From Bombyx mori (lineage: Eukaryota > Arthropoda > Insecta > Lepidoptera > Bombycidae): a DNA stretch of 64,000 nucleotides. The first letter of the stretch is position 1. Each line of letters opens with the position of its first letter. Positions 1 to 12,752 of the stretch are shown here, piece after piece. The position numbers and the translations under genes were made by a program. The notes under the pieces were generated by a model. That model worked only from the letters and a program-made list of their open reading frames with translations, had not been told where the DNA came from and made no database searches. Where the stretch lies: contig NC_085128.1 of assembly GCF_030269925.1 (NCBI RefSeq), forward strand, positions 3,164,501 through 3,228,500, given 5' to 3'.

Positions 1-337
1 CAAGTGCATTAATTCGACTAATTGGGACCGCATCAATAACACAATGCCGTGTCGAATCATTAGTGGAGCAAGGTCGTTTTTGACGAATCCGTCAAACACA
101 ATACGCATTGTCGCTCAGGCACTCCTGAGGACAACACGCTGCATTATAACACAATGACGTCTAATTTGACACATTAGATTGTGTCATGATCTCGGAAGAA
201 GACACGGCCTAGACCCAGATAAACACAAACACATTTCATCTCAAGCATAGTTTGTATAAATAAATAAAATTTCTCTTTAATTTTTTTTCCATTTGCAACT
301 ATACTAATTGCTAAGACCCTCCAACCAATAATTTTTG
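1..337. other. No feature seen
   Basis: Mixed-composition sequence; no ORF, repeat or splice-flanked block that I recognise. Confidence 0.4.
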
Positions 338-553
338 CTGGTGGTAGGACCTCTTTTGAGTCCGCACGGGTAGGTACCAGCACCCCGCCTATTTCTGCCG
401 TGAAGCAGTTATGCGTTTCGGTTTGAAGTGTGGGGCAGCCGTTGTAACTATACTGAGATCTTAGAATTTATATCTCGACGTGGGTACCGCATTTGCGTTG
501 TGGATGTCTATGGGCTCCAGTAACCACTTAACACATCTAAGCAATAAAAAAAA
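338..553 (+). repeat. Bm1-type SINE, truncated
   Basis: Runs from CTGGTGGTAGGACCTC to ATCTAAGCAATAAAAAAAA; an internal deletion has removed the GGTGGGCTGTGAGCTC segment near the tail. Confidence 0.85.
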
Positions 554-2046
554 GTGTCAGTCGGGGATTGAGCATGCTGGTATAATAGAGAACGCCACGC
601 TCCGGTGAATCTCTTGGTTATCTTTTTCCACATCCACGGGAAACGATGGGATAGTGTTATGCTAGGTTAACATGTTGCTGGTGAGACTATGATAACATTA
701 CCATGCGGAGCCAAAGTCTCTATAAGAACATATGTTATATATGGATGTATGGACTTATGATTAACTTTGTATTTTTTTCAATGTCTCGTTTGGTGAATCT
801 TTATTGTCAATTCAACATTCGTGTAAATAATATTGTAAACTGAAGCATTAAAAAAGATATTGTGGGATACAGATACCAATGCCGTCTTTACGCGTAATTC
901 ACAATCTTCAGTGTTGCAATAGATTCTTTCTTTGAACAGCAGAGAACTGAAGCAGAAAAATTGATTTTTTTATTTAAAAACGTGTGTTTTTACCACTAGT
1001 TTAAACCTCATTTTAACTACAAAAAAGTCTCGTTTGCTTCCGATCATAAAGCTATAAAAATCTTTTTCTCTTACTGTATTATCGTTATAATAAATGTAAT
1101 AGCTAACTTCCTTACAAAATTCTTTACCCTTCATACAGAGTATGTTACGATATGCCGTAACAATATCGTAAGAAACGCAGTTTTACAACTTCCGATTTTT
1201 TGCCGACACTAAGATTACAATCGAGATGTAACATAGTTTCTTATACATCGATGTGAATGAAATCGTTATTAGGGCTCGCTGTTTATATTAAAGTAACAAC
1301 TAAACACACGTAATCATCATAAATTCAACATGTTCAAAAAATTATAAAAATTTAGAATAAAAGAACGAAATGTATCCGTTAGTAGAATTAGTAAAATATG
1401 TGTGAATCTCAATCGGTATGTGTAAACACATAAAAAAATTTTGGTATTATAATATAATTTATTTAATTTTATGCTAGCGATGGCAAACGGTCGCAAAATA
1501 ACACACAAAAGAGAGGAATTACGAATACTAAAAGGCAATTTTACAATATATCAGCAGGTTACAGAAAACAAACAAAAAACTTAAATATTGTCTGAGGAAA
1601 TGGTTTGAGATAATCTCTTCAAAGCATTCTATCATACTTTTATTATATATGTTTATTATAGACTAGATGATTTTTACATAAAAAATTAAAGCTTTTTTGA
1701 TCGCGCGCCGATAATGGCTATTCTTCTCTAAGAACATGTTTTCGTTATTCTTATGATATTGTGTTGTTTTTAAATTTACTCCCCAATAGTAATATGTTTT
1801 AATAATAAGCGTACCTCGAGATATTAACATATGCTTTTTACCCGCTGAGTAATTTTGAAAGCAACCGCTTTGTTTATTATATTAAATAATCGACCTAGAA
1901 AATGAGTATATTTAAATGCTACAATATATTTAAGAGCATTTCAAAGCTATCACTAAAACCCTAGTTTGTGGTCGGAATTTTCGTAAAATGAAAACCCTTG
2001 TTATGCAGCATATCGTCGGTGTCAAACCAAAATCTGCTATGTGCAA
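554..2046. other. AT-rich stretch without recognised feature
   Basis: Only short chance ORFs; no known repeat. Confidence 0.45.
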
Positions 2047-2147
2047 AAACAGTTCAGTCCGGTTTGAGCCCCGTGAGCTCGCCTACACACGTTAGGGCGA
2101 AGCTGAAATAGCCTCTCAAGGCTAGCAGCATAGGTAGGAAAAAAAGA
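2047..2147 (+). repeat. GGTAGGAAAA-tailed repeat family, fragment
   Basis: GGTTTGAGCCCCGTGAGCTC then GCCTCTCAAGGCTAGCAGCA TAGGTAGGAAAAAAA: the tail-side 100 bp of the family whose longest copies are at 4701 and 21120. Class not certain (LINE tail or SINE). Confidence 0.75.
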
Positions 2148-2642
2148 AGAAGCAAAAACTCTATTTTGAATTAACGAGTAAAAACATTTTCGTATAAAAT
2201 TTTAAATGAAGGTGAATTATGAAGAACTATATCAAATGAAAGCTATAGATAAATATTAAAGCCATAGACACATAACAGTTTTTTTAATACGGTAGATAGG
2301 GCTGTGAACTATACGAAAAAGTCAAAAAGTCAAAATCTCAAATTGTGCACATAGAAGATTTTGGTTTCACAACGACGATATATAGGATTATAGATACGCT
2401 ACATAGATACAAATGACAATAACAGATGATATCTAGTGGCGTCAGTATTAGTTGCTTATGTAACATTGAACGCAACATGAAGAAGCTAAGCGCTGCAGCT
2501 ATTACTCTAGATACCTATTTATTGTTGGTTCTAAATGTCGTTGAGAAATCATCAAGACCGGAATTGAGATTTGAATTTAGTTCAGACGTATTTTAACAGG
2601 ATTTACTTAGCTATATACATTTTAAAACCGTGCACTGATCTG
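2148..2642. other. No feature seen
   Basis: AT-rich, no ORF or recognised repeat. Confidence 0.4.
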
Positions 2643-2790
2643 TTTTTTTTTATTACCCTTGTAGGCAGACGAGCACACGGCCCACCTAATGGTGAGTGGT
2701 TACCGTCGCCCATGGACTTCAGCAATGCCAGGGGCAGAGCCAAGCCGCTGCCTACCGCTTTTTTATTGCTTGGGCGTACGAGCTGACGTT
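2643..2790 (-). mobile_element. CR1-like LINE 3' end
   Basis: TTTTTTTTATTACCCTTGTAGGCAGACGAG to GCTGCCTACCGCTTTTTTATTGC; same sequence as the 3' end at 24126, truncated. Confidence 0.8.
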
Positions 2791-4189
2791 CCACTTGATG
2801 TTAAGTGATTACTGGACCCGAAGGAAATTAACAACGTAAATGTTATATTATGTTATGTTATATTACCAATATTGAGACATGAACCCTAAGCCTCAGTTTT
2901 ATTTATACAATGGCTGCTTAATTCGTACCGTAGGAAATGAGAGCACATTAATTCTTCGCGTCAAAATTTTCCGTCGCGGTGCGGACTTTACGAAACGCCA
3001 GATAATCAATGTAAGTGTGGAGTTATATCGTGACTAATAATAGAAAGTTTAGCAATAAACTTCGTCGAATAGTGAACTTGACAAGTTTCTTGGAAGTAAA
3101 CGAAGGCCAATCGAAATCGGGTTGACTAAATCTCAAGTTACATTGTAAATCTCTATCTCACATCGATTTGCGGTTTGTAACTACAATTAAAGTTCAAATC
3201 GATATTACCGATGCTCAGCTGCTTTGTAAAAATATTTAAAGTCCACCAGTAAATATCGATCAGTTAAGCAGGGTGAGTGAGCTCATCTGTACATACTATG
3301 CTAAAATATTCATATTTCAGTGAAAAAGCTTCAACAAAATTCATACAGTTTTTAAATCATCGATGCATTATAAACGGGTATCATTAATAATGAATGTAAC
3401 GTTATGCTTTGAATACGAGGACCTACTTTTGAGGAGATCAATCCTCGTTTAGTTTACGTAACTATACAAGGACTCGTTAAGTATTCCAGTGTTGTTGAAG
3501 ATGTTATCTCATCGATTTCACTCGCTGTTTCTGCTTTTTATAGTTTATGGGAAGCTTTCTAAGCAACATTTCTTGATTCTTTAATGTGTTTTTTTTTCCT
3601 CGATTCTGCACTAGTCAAAATAAATAGAATGTATCAATTGTTAGGCTTGATGCTAAAAACCTTTTCCTTATAAATAAACAAAGAAATTTTCGTTTTCAAC
3701 ACAAAATTTCATACAAAAAATATTATTATAATAATAATTTATTTCGGGAGATTGAACGAAAATTATTGTTATTCTTCGTCGTTACTTTATTCATTTCTGA
3801 AAAATTATAATGATTGGAAAATAAAAAAAGTTATCGTCTTAAAACTGGAAGATTATTTTTAGTTTTCTTTTGGATCGTTCTGAACAATTTTTAACGATAT
3901 ACTGAATACACGGAACAGATAAAATCAACTTGATTTTTATCATAGTTTGGTCCCTCAAATCCTTGAAATAAGAACGACAGAATCGGCTGGATCGTTTTCT
4001 TTACACTGAAACCAGTACATCTGCTTAAATAACAGGCACTGTGTAAAACAGGAAGCCATTTGTTGCACGATTAAACTTACAAACAAAAAAATGAATGCTA
4101 CGAATCTAAAATTTGCTTCTAGAAAACGTACAAACTGTCGGGTATTCTATTCTTTCCCTGGCGAGAAGTTGTCAGGCATAACAGATTTT
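2791..4189. other. AT-rich stretch without recognised feature
   Basis: No coding signal; simple A/T runs around 3720-3740. Confidence 0.45.
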
Positions 4190-4413
4190 TCTCCTACCTA
4201 TTCACTGGTAGCCTAAAAGGCTATTCCAAGAACCTAACATCCAGTGTGTTATGTGAGCTCACGGGCTCAACCTGAGAGAATTTGCCAACACTGGCCCTAG
4301 AAAGAGCACCACTGCATATCTGGATACTGGATGCCACTGGATCGAAATGAACCCCCCGAGAAGATCCGGCGAGAAATTCAGTAGGAAAATTATGGCGGAA
4401 AGCTCGAGTAAGT
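4190..4413 (-). repeat. GGTAGGAAAA-tailed repeat family, diverged copy
   Basis: CTCCTACCTATTCACTGGTAGCC... with GAGAAGATCCGGCGAGAAAT; many differences from the copy at 4701. Confidence 0.65.
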
Positions 4414-4700
4414 CCTTTAAGGTAGGGCATTTTTCCTTTTGTAATATTAGTTGGTCTTTCCCCTTTAGTTATTTTCAAGTTTACAGCTTAGCAGCGAATT
4501 AATTTGGTTAGTTTTTCCAGCTTCCCTTTTTAAATCTCAATTTGCTTATCACACTTACATTGCTATGTGCATTAGTAGTGTATTTTTATGATAGAGAGTT
4601 TATGTTAAGAACAGTATACATTTAGTACTGCATAAATTCAGTTTAAGCTTATACGATTCGATGACATACTTCACCTTAATGAAAGTATATATTCCGTTTC

Positions 4701-5140
4701 TTTTTTTTTTCCTACCTAAGCTGAGAGCCTTGAGAGGCTATATCAGCGTCGCCTTAACTAGTAGGTGAGCTCACGGGGCTCAAACCTGATGACGTTGCTA
4801 ACACGAGCCCTAGCAAGAGCCGTGCTTTGCACAGTCTACCAGCGGATCGGAAACGCGACCCACTAAGAAGATCCGGCGAGAAACTCAGTGGGTTGTGTCT
4901 GAGGGTTAATTTAGGACGATGAGCGATGCTTGAGGTGCCTAGGAGCACCGTTACTGGATCGGGAGGATCCGAAATGACGTGTTTGGGGCGACGTCGACTG
5001 CTTTCCATTCTGTCCGCAGGATCGGGTATGTAGTTACCGGCGGCCACGATGAGAGGGTTCTCGTGTCGTGCCGCTTTATCGAAGTGGATATTCCAATATC
5101 AACTAAGCTTCGAATTACGCGACACGTGAAAAATACTTCC
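4701..5140 (-). repeat. GGTAGGAAAA-tailed repeat family, longest copy
   Basis: T-run, CCTACCTAAGCTGAGAGCCT, GTGAGCTCACGGGGCTCAAA, GATCCGGCGAGAAACTCAGT and GGATCGGGAGGATCCGAAAT in order. The element is abundant in silkworm; I suspect a BMC1-type LINE tail or a SINE but cannot decide. The ORFs over it (4754-5047, 4951-5148) are not genes. Confidence 0.8.
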
Positions 5141-6488
5141 GAATGCAAACTGGTTCAATCAATCGTGTAGTAATTATTCCGGCACCGCCCGTGGCTCGTG
5201 CAAAAATAATGACAATCTAACCACGCCTTGTCGCGCGAAGTATCGTGACACGCTATTAATATATATAACTCAAACAAAGCGAAAGTTCGCGACAGGCTCA
5301 AGGATACTCACGAACAATAACGCTTCCGACTCGACTCTGTATCTACAGAGTGTTTTGATTATAAACGTTTCAGTAATAACAGAATATCGCGTAAGTTGTT
5401 CTCATGGTAGTTTATTGGATGACAGTACCGTTTTTTTACCGTTTCTCACAGTAAATTTATATTTTATCAAAAAAAATTATGGTACTAATAACAAAGATAT
5501 GTTAAAAAATACAAAAATAATTTCAAATGTCTTCAAAGAAATAATAATGGGCAGTTAAAATTGTTTCAAATAAAATGTAAAAACAATTATAAAATTTCAT
5601 TGTGGAATTTAAAAAATAATAATAATATTCAATAATATTAAAAAAAACCTAAAAAATAAAATAAAATAAAAATTACTTTGTAAACATAAAAAAATAAAAC
5701 TCGGATGCGGAAATTCACAAACTTTTTTTGATTATTCCGCCATGACATATTCATATATAGTAAAAACAATTGTTGATAGAAACGCAAATTAATTAAGTAT
5801 ACGTGACCTTCGTAACAAATTGACGGTTCCTTGTTATTTATTGACAGCCTTTGTTTATTGGCGACAAGAATGAATATACTATATATCTATTTTTTTTTAT
5901 CTTATTAACATATAGCTACTTGGGCGTCGATGACTGTGCAAAAACATTAATAATTATTAATCTATTTGAAATCTAAATTAGTTTTGTGTTGTACATGATT
6001 TTTTTAGATTCTATTGTAATAATAGCTGTTAGGAGATTTGACAAAATAAATGTTAGTACTCGTAAATTTTAAGTCTAAATATTTGAAATTTAAATCGGCG
6101 TAGTCTTAAGGATACAACTCCAGGGATACTTACTTACTTGTTCCAAGTAATGCGACTATTCCAGTGTTAGGCGTTCCGCAGAGAGGTATGATTTTTTTCT
6201 GAGGGAGCATGTAATTTTTCCTTATCTATTTGCTGATACACGCGGATGGGGGTATATAAGTATGGAGTATGGATTACCATAATACTCCGACACGTTTGTC
6301 GCTTGCGTCGTCATTAACAATTTTAAACTGTTTTTATAATTTCCTGTTGGATGAACAGGAAACTCAAATTGAGCAACGCCAATAAATAATACGAGATTAA
6401 ATAAAGTAAAATTAAACTTAACAAAATAATTCACGTAATGTGACTGTAAAAAAAACTACCTATATCGTTTTTTTTTTTCAAATTCAAT
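5141..6488. other. AT-rich stretch without recognised feature
   Basis: Chance ORFs only (5355-5558, 6222-6434); no homology recognised. Confidence 0.45.
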
Positions 6489-6929
6489 TTTTTTTTTATT
6501 GCTTAGATAGTTGAACGAGCTCACAGCCCACCTGGTGTTAAGTGGTTACTGGAGCCCATAGACATCTACAACGTAAATGCGCCACCCACCTTGAGATATA
6601 AGTTGTAAGGTCTCAGTATAGTTACAACGGCTGCCCCACCCTTCAAACCGAAGCGCATTACTGCTTCACGGCAGAAATAGGCAGGGCGGTGGTACCTATC
6701 CGCGCGGACTCACAAGTGGTCCTACCACCAGTAATTACGCAAATTATAATTTTGCGGGTTTCACTTTTATTACACGATGTTATTCCTTCACCGTGGAAGT
6801 CAATCGTCAACATTTGTTGAGTACGTATTTCATTAGAAAAATAGGTAACCCGCCTGCAGGATTCGAACACCGGTGCATCGTTTCAACACGAATGCTCCGG
6901 ACGTCTTATCTTTTAGGCCACGACGACTT
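6489..6929 (-). repeat. Bm1-type SINE, near full length with tRNA-like head
   Basis: Tail side TTTTTTTTATTGCTTAGATA at the left, 3' body to 6725, then the linker (ACACGATG...GTACGTATTTC) and a tRNA-like head at about 6850-6925. On the minus strand the head reads an A-box-like TGGCCTAAAAGATAAG (6920-6905) and a B-box-like GTTCGAATCC (6868-6859), so it carried a pol III promoter. This copy shows the shorter repeats below are 5'-truncated members of one tRNA-derived SINE. The name Bm1 is from memory of its abundance and sequence. Confidence 0.85.
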
Positions 6930-7560
6930 CAAAATTAAATTACACTTATTGAATATTTTCACATGTAGATTTGCAATTCAATTTTTTTCGTACCATAAAT
7001 AATTCACTTCTATATCATTTTAACGGTTCCACATGGGTTTGTCTACTCATAAGCGAAAAACATATATCTATCTTACTCGTAAGAAAATGTAAAAACCTAA
7101 CATAAAATATTAACAGCATTTGATGTTTTCTTAAACATACAGCACTTGTTTGTGTGGTTGAATGTGCAGCCTCGCTCTAGTTGCATTTATTTAGTGGACA
7201 ATAGATCGTTGTTTATTTAATAAAAATATTTATGCAGCCCAAGACAGTCGCGCCATTGTAGGGTAACCACCATTCATACACATATACAATAAGGATAACT
7301 TCTAAGCAGGAATAGGAATTTTAATCATTCTAGGACAATGTGGTAGGTTGTTTTTTGAATATAGGAAAAAAATGCGTTTTTGATGGTGCTTGAAATCAGT
7401 TTAAATTGAATACGTTGATGGTTAGGGAGCTGATGTTAAGTGGCCAGCGAAGCCTCTAGAAGATGATTCTTGAGATATAAAGTTGCAGACTCATTGGCAT
7501 TGCGTGTAGGTATTGGTGATGTATTATTATATTTACAAATTAGTAGTCACTATCTTAATG
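6930..7560. other. No feature seen
   Basis: AT-rich, nothing recognised. Confidence 0.4.
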
Positions 7561-7840
7561 ATTATTAAAATTGAACGCCTAAAATGGGCAGGATGGGGAG
7601 GTAGATACATAGTAAAAATGGCAGAGATTTGAAAGCTGAAACAATTACTATACGGTAAACTGACTGACCGCAGAAGTCGCGGCAGACCCAAACTCAGATG
7701 ACTGGTTGACGTTCAGCTGGACTTCAAAAGAATTGTTATTGAATACTGGAAAAAGAAACCACGAATAGAGGGAATCTGGAGAAACATACTGGACCAGTCT
7801 AAGGCTCACCTTGGGCTGTAAAGCCTGTAACGATGTCTGT
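7561..7840 (+). pseudogene. RTE-like LINE reverse-transcriptase C-terminal relic
   Basis: Plus-strand reading gives RLKWAGWGGRYIVKMAEI, LYGKLTDRRSRGRPKLR and YWKKKPRIEGIWRNILDQS with stops between: the RWAGHV...RGRP C-terminal region common to RTE/Craft-type elements and endonuclease-RT proteins. No intact frame. Confidence 0.65.
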
Positions 7841-7930
7841 ACTTGCTTCGGTAAGACTGGAATTGGAACGATACAGAGAAGATTAGCATGGACCCTACGC
7901 TAATATGACACGAAAAATCGTGAAGCGTTA

Positions 7931-8113
7931 TACATTTTTAGCCCATAGAGTAGCTCGTCGAATCTTAGCGGCTCGCGATTCCGATCCGGCAGTAGATTCT
8001 GCGAAGCACTGCTCATACTATGGCTGGTGTTAGCCACTTTTCTCAGGTTGAGTACGTGAGCTCACCTACCGGTAAGGAACAAAGCTGGAATAGCCCTTTA
8101 GTGATAAGGCAGG
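7931..8113 (+). repeat. GGTAGGAAAA-tailed repeat family, fragment
   Basis: CGATTCCGATCCGGCAGTAG, GTACGTGAGCTCACCTACCG and AAGGCAGGAAAAAAAA. Confidence 0.65.
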
Positions 8114-8544
8114 AAAAAAAACTATGATGAAGATACCGTTTTACCCGCTAATAGCTAATCGATTTGTTGATTAGTCATTTGTTAACACGTACTAAATTTA
8201 GTTTACTCCTTAATTTGTTTAACGGAGATAAAAACAAAGAAAAATTTGGCCACTTTACATTCAACGTACGTGTTTATTCATGCGTGTTTAACTAAATTTC
8301 AAAAAGGTGAAATTGCCACAACAGCGTCGCGTTGGCTCGTTGCAAAATATCCTCTGTGACACCCATTGTGTTGTTTGTGGGTTTTTATTTAACATTAGAC
8401 ATTTCATTTACGCAATGAAAGCGTTAGTTGCATTTTTTTTCTCTATGCGCTTATTGTTATATGAAGTGCAAGTCATGTAGAGAATTATCGATGAGATATA
8501 AAAGTAAAAGAACCTTATTATAAACGAGTCAGGCCAAAATTTTA

Positions 8545-8750
8545 CTCATGGTAGGACATTTTCTGAGTCCACACTTGTAGGTACCACCACCCTGATTATT
8601 TCTGCCGTGAACCAGTAATGTGTTTGGCGGGTGGGGCAGCTGTTGTACTGTTCAAACTGAGACCATAGAACTCTAGTTTTAAGGTGGGTGGCGGCATTTA
8701 CATTCTAAATATCTATGCGCCCGGAATCGAAATCTAAGCAATAAAAAAAT
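8545..8750 (+). repeat. Bm1-type SINE, truncated and diverged
   Basis: CATGGTAGGACATTTTCTGA through AATCTAAGCAATAAAAAAA with several small deletions. Confidence 0.75.
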
Positions 8751-9724
8751 TGGTTATTGAGTGGTAGTGACTATGACACTAACCACCAGTGAGGCATGCG
8801 TACTTGTCCGCCTTCAAAGGTAATAAAAAAAGTATTACGAAATAATTAGCAAACCAAATTATTTTTTTAAGTCATAAAAAAATCGTGTGCCTCGCCTAAT
8901 TAATTCTTGATAGGAAACACCCGTATCGACGATTTGAATCTGAATACATGTCTTAATTGTAATTACATATACAATTCCTTATCTGATCTTATGTCCGTTT
9001 GATTGTGGACTGCTGGTCAGCTCTAGGAAATCCGTTTGTTGGGATTCATGATTTATTGTTTGAATTATTGTATCACCTAATTAACTGACGAGAGGTTTCG
9101 TAAAGGTATGAGTTTTATTTGTAAAAAATTGTGATCGTTTTCGGCGGATTTTATAACGAAAACAGTTAAATAAAAATTAGCATTAGAGATAATAAACAAA
9201 AAAAAAAAAATATTAGACTGTAAAAAGATAATCCTCGAACGTTTTAATTAATATCAGAAACCTGTCGAACATTGTCGGTGGCAGGGGACAGGTTTAGGCG
9301 AAAATGACCCAATCAATTACGGCAACACAAATAAGCGGAAACATTTTTTTGGGAATTTCTAACCTAAAATAAAATTAGATGTCCAAATTCAAAACAAAAT
9401 AAACTAAAAATTCATCAATAATAATTTGTGTGGGTTGAATCCCTCTTGTCCGACTGCATCCGATACGGAATGTTAAATGACAATGACCTTGAGGTGCGCT
9501 TTCTTCACATGTGAGTTAGCACACCGCGCACCGCCGCGACCGCCACCGCATCGCATGATGCAACAGAACGAGCTCACAACATAAAGGTATCACTTGCCGA
9601 GATCAGTTTTGACATTTTATTTTACGATGCGATACAGTTTAGATTATTTATTGTGTTCCAAATATAATAGTTAGTGGACATTTTTGGTTTTGGCTTGGAT
9701 GTTTTTTTTAATGATTGAATCATT
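8751..9724. other. Unassigned; small GC-rich patch near 9490-9570
   Basis: AATGACCTTGAGGTGCG at 9482 contains TCAAGGTCA on the minus strand, an ERR/FTZ-F1-type core; a GC-rich patch (CACCGCGCACCGCCGCGACC) follows. No transcript evidence. Confidence 0.3.
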
Positions 9725-10020
9725 ACTGGTTGCCCCGAGGCCTTTCCAGTTTCACCAGGACAGGTGGGCGAGCGAAGGCTTGGCCAAGAGGAGTGGGTTT
9801 TGCTAACAGCTGCCTAAGCGCCTCCGAAGGAGACCTTACAACTCAAAAGCAGCTATTTCGCGAATGAATCTACTACCGGATCGCAATCGCGACCCGCTGA
9901 GAAGATCCGGCGAGAAACTCAGTGAGCTGATGTATGGATTAGGTTGTACAGCGAACTCTTTGTCGAGTTCGACAAGCACGGTTTCCGGGGTCGCTAAGCT
10001 TGCTATTAGTATTAGAGCTG
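9725..10020 (+). repeat. Relative of the GGTAGGAAAA family, with GCGCCTCCGAAGGAGAC block
   Basis: Shares GATCGCAATCGCGACCCGCTGA and GAAGATCCGGCGAGAAACTC with the family, and GGACAGGTGGGCGAG...GCGCCTCCGAAGGAGAC with the inverted copy at 59063. Confidence 0.65.
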
Positions 10021-10162
10021 AAGGCGTTTAAGGCAAAGGTTATAGGATTTGAGGGATAAAGACGTGTCTAGGGTGTCGACGGTGACTACAGATTATTGAA
10101 AGCTGTTATCGGAATACAGGGACAATTGCCGTCACTCAAGGAATCAACGAGGCACTCTACCT

Positions 10163-10285
10163 TTTTCATGATGTTTGTAGGCAGATAAGCATATAAACCA
10201 CATGATGGTGGGTGGTTAGCGTAGTTTATGAGTATCAGCAATTCAAGTGACATAGCCAAGCCGCTACCTACCGATCATGTGATAT
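10163..10285 (-). mobile_element. CR1-like LINE 3' end, diverged
   Basis: TGTTTGTAGGCAGATAAGCAT to GCCAAGCCGCTACCTACCGA with several substitutions. Confidence 0.65.
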
Positions 10286-10500
10286 CATACCTACCTTTGA
10301 AATCGGAATGCACGATCGATTTTTGTCGGGACAGTACGCACAGCAAAATGATTATACAAAAACAAAAGTAGTAAGCGGCGTGTAATATTTATTTTAATTA
10401 CACATGCGAAGTCAGGCCTGTATTTTGCTTAAAAAAATAAAGATTGTGAATCGCAATACAGGCTACGTTTTATATTTAATGTTCTCCTTCTACGATATTT

Positions 10501-10620
10501 TATTTTTATTGCTTAGAGGGGTGGACGAGCTCACAGCCCACCTGGTGTTAAGTGGGTGCTGGAGCCCATAGACATCTACAACGTAAGTGCGCCACCCACC
10601 TTCAGATATAAGTTCTAAGA
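10501..10620 (-). repeat. Bm1-type SINE, 3' fragment
   Basis: TTTTTATTGCTTAGAGGGGTGGACG to GATATAAGTTCTAAG; only the tail-proximal 120 bp remain. Confidence 0.85.
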
Positions 10621-10948
10621 AATTTCCAAACTTTTTAATAGTTGACGAAAACAATTCGTATAGTTTCAATTCGACATAATTTGAGGTTCTTGTTAAATCT
10701 GATCATAGTTTCGCATTCATAAAGCCGGCAAGATTTGCTTCACTAAAAAGTGCGAAGATAATTAAGCAATTTATGTGATAACGACAATGACTCGATGTTT
10801 ATGACTTAATACACTAAATAGATTAAAAACTTCATGCTGTATAATTTACTAATCAAACCCGGCCCGCTTTATTGGCCGATCTTTGATGTGACTTTAATCC
10901 GATCGTCATAAAACTAGAGAATTTATTTATTTATATATAGTTATATTA

Positions 10949-11135
10949 TATAATGCGGTGGACCGACCAAATTAAAACTGCAGTGGGAGGTCCCCTAAAT
11001 GAGTGCAGTAGAATGGCCTCGAGCAGGGAGAGATGGCGCGACATCGTGAGACGCATCAAGTCTGCCCCTTCCAACACTACATGACGATCACGACCACTCT
11101 GTCAAGAGTGACACGACTGAGAAGAAGAAGAATAT
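10949..11135 (+). pseudogene. RTE-like LINE relic
   Basis: Plus-strand reading RWTDQIKTAVGGPLNECSRM and ASSRERWRDIVRRIKSAPS, then frameshift/stop and a GAAGAAGAAG tail: the extreme C-terminal RW...ERWR...RR motif of RTE-clade reverse transcriptases. Confidence 0.65.
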
Positions 11136-11264
11136 TATATAATTGGAAGAATCTGAAGATTTCACGAAAATTTCACAGAATTCGGTCCAAGTGTTTCAGA
11201 ATCTATAAAGAACTTACGTATGTCCATAATAGGCTTTAAACATACATAATATATAATAATATAC

Positions 11265-11705
11265 ACTAGTGGTCCCGCTGTAGTCGAAATCCGACTATAA
11301 TTAATTAAAATTATAAGTTTGAACATTATTGAGGTTCTATTGTCAAAGAGACAAAGACTATTATATTTCTATAATCACAGATTTCGCCAAGACTACACTA
11401 TACAAATAAAATTAAAATATTAAGTAACTTATTCTCAATTTGACCAGAGACTCTAAACAATAACAAAAGTTTGACAGTAATCAAATAGTATGTAAGAGTA
11501 TATGCGAGTGTGTCAAATACATGGTAGAGTGTGTGATGTCTTTTTTATTAATTTAATGTATCAATAATTAATAATTTAAAAAAAAAAGATTAGCATTGTG
11601 CAATTCTTCTCTATATTCTCTATAAGTGTGGAAAATTTCATACTCCTCCGTCCGTGGAACTTTCGTAAAAAGGGATACAAAGTTTTTGCTTCACGTATTA
11701 ATATA
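11265..11705 (+). mobile_element. ~390-bp tailless retroposon family, copy
   Basis: Starts ACTAGTGGTCCCGCTGTAGT and ends GTTTTTGCTTCACGTATTAA. It shares the internal blocks CAAATACATGG, TTCTCTATATTCTC and TCATACTCCTCCGTCCG with the copy at 60492. Slightly longer than that copy. Confidence 0.8.
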
Positions 11706-12507
11706 TACCTAGATAATATAGGATAAAATCGCGTGCTATTTAATTAAAAAAGTTTGAGTACCGCCGCTCAAGAACGTTTTGTACTTGAAATTTGTGTCTA
11801 AAGCCTTCGAGTGTTGTCACATCGCTTTCATTTTTTTACTTAATTAAAAAAAATATGTCCGACAGAAACAGATATGTTTTTATGTGCATTTAATGGTGTC
11901 GGCGCCGAATTTATGCTGATAGCTTAAGTTAATCAATCAGTCTGCATAAGCGAATACTTGATTAGGCTCTATCCTACATTCATACCGCCCAAATGCTTAC
12001 TTGCCGTTCGAAAAGCGCTCTTATTTGCTGAGACACATGGAATATGAAATCTGAAAATAGAGTTTCATCAGTATTGCCATAAATTAAAGTTTTACGTAAC
12101 TGGGATATGATTTTTGAAAAGTAGCCTTGGGTCGTGTTGCAATGTTTAAAATTGCACATTTAATATTGGAGTATGCGGTTTTTCATCGTTGCCTCTTTAG
12201 TATTTTTTTTGACAACGTTATCACCATTTTTTGTAGAATTATTTTAGAATTTAAATTATTTTGTTTATTACTATATTATACTTTTTTTTTAATTTTAATC
12301 AATAACCGAAGACTTCTTGGTCTTGGTCACTAATTGCTTAAATTTAGTTAGGCCGTGAGCCAAGTGAGCATTTGCAAAAAAGAAATGGTCTTGAAAAAGC
12401 CTAAACGATGCCGAACTTTTAATACTAACACAGAAAGCTATTTCGTTTTCATGAGGTAAAAGAATGGTGGTGCTATTTAAATTAAAGGCTTAAATCAGCA
12501 GATCATC
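11706..12507. other. AT-rich stretch without recognised feature
   Basis: Chance ORF 12127-12333 on low-complexity AT sequence; nothing recognised. Confidence 0.45.
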
Positions 12508-12752
12508 ATGGTGGTAGGACCTCTTGTGAGTCCGCACGGGTAGTTACCACCACCCCGCCTATTTCTGCCGTGAAGCAGTAATGCGTTTCGGTTTGAAGGG
12601 TGGGGTAGTCGTTGTAACTATGCTTGAGACCTTAGAGCTTATATCTCAATGTGGTTGACGCATTTACGTTGTAGATGTCTATGGGCTCCAGCAACCACTT
12701 AACACCAGGTGAGCTGTGAGCTCGTCCATCTAAGCTATAAAAAAAAAAAAAA
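12508..12752 (+). repeat. Bm1-type SINE, truncated
   Basis: Starts TGGTGGTAGGACCTCTTGTG and ends CTAAGCTATAAAAAAAAA. Confidence 0.87.
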
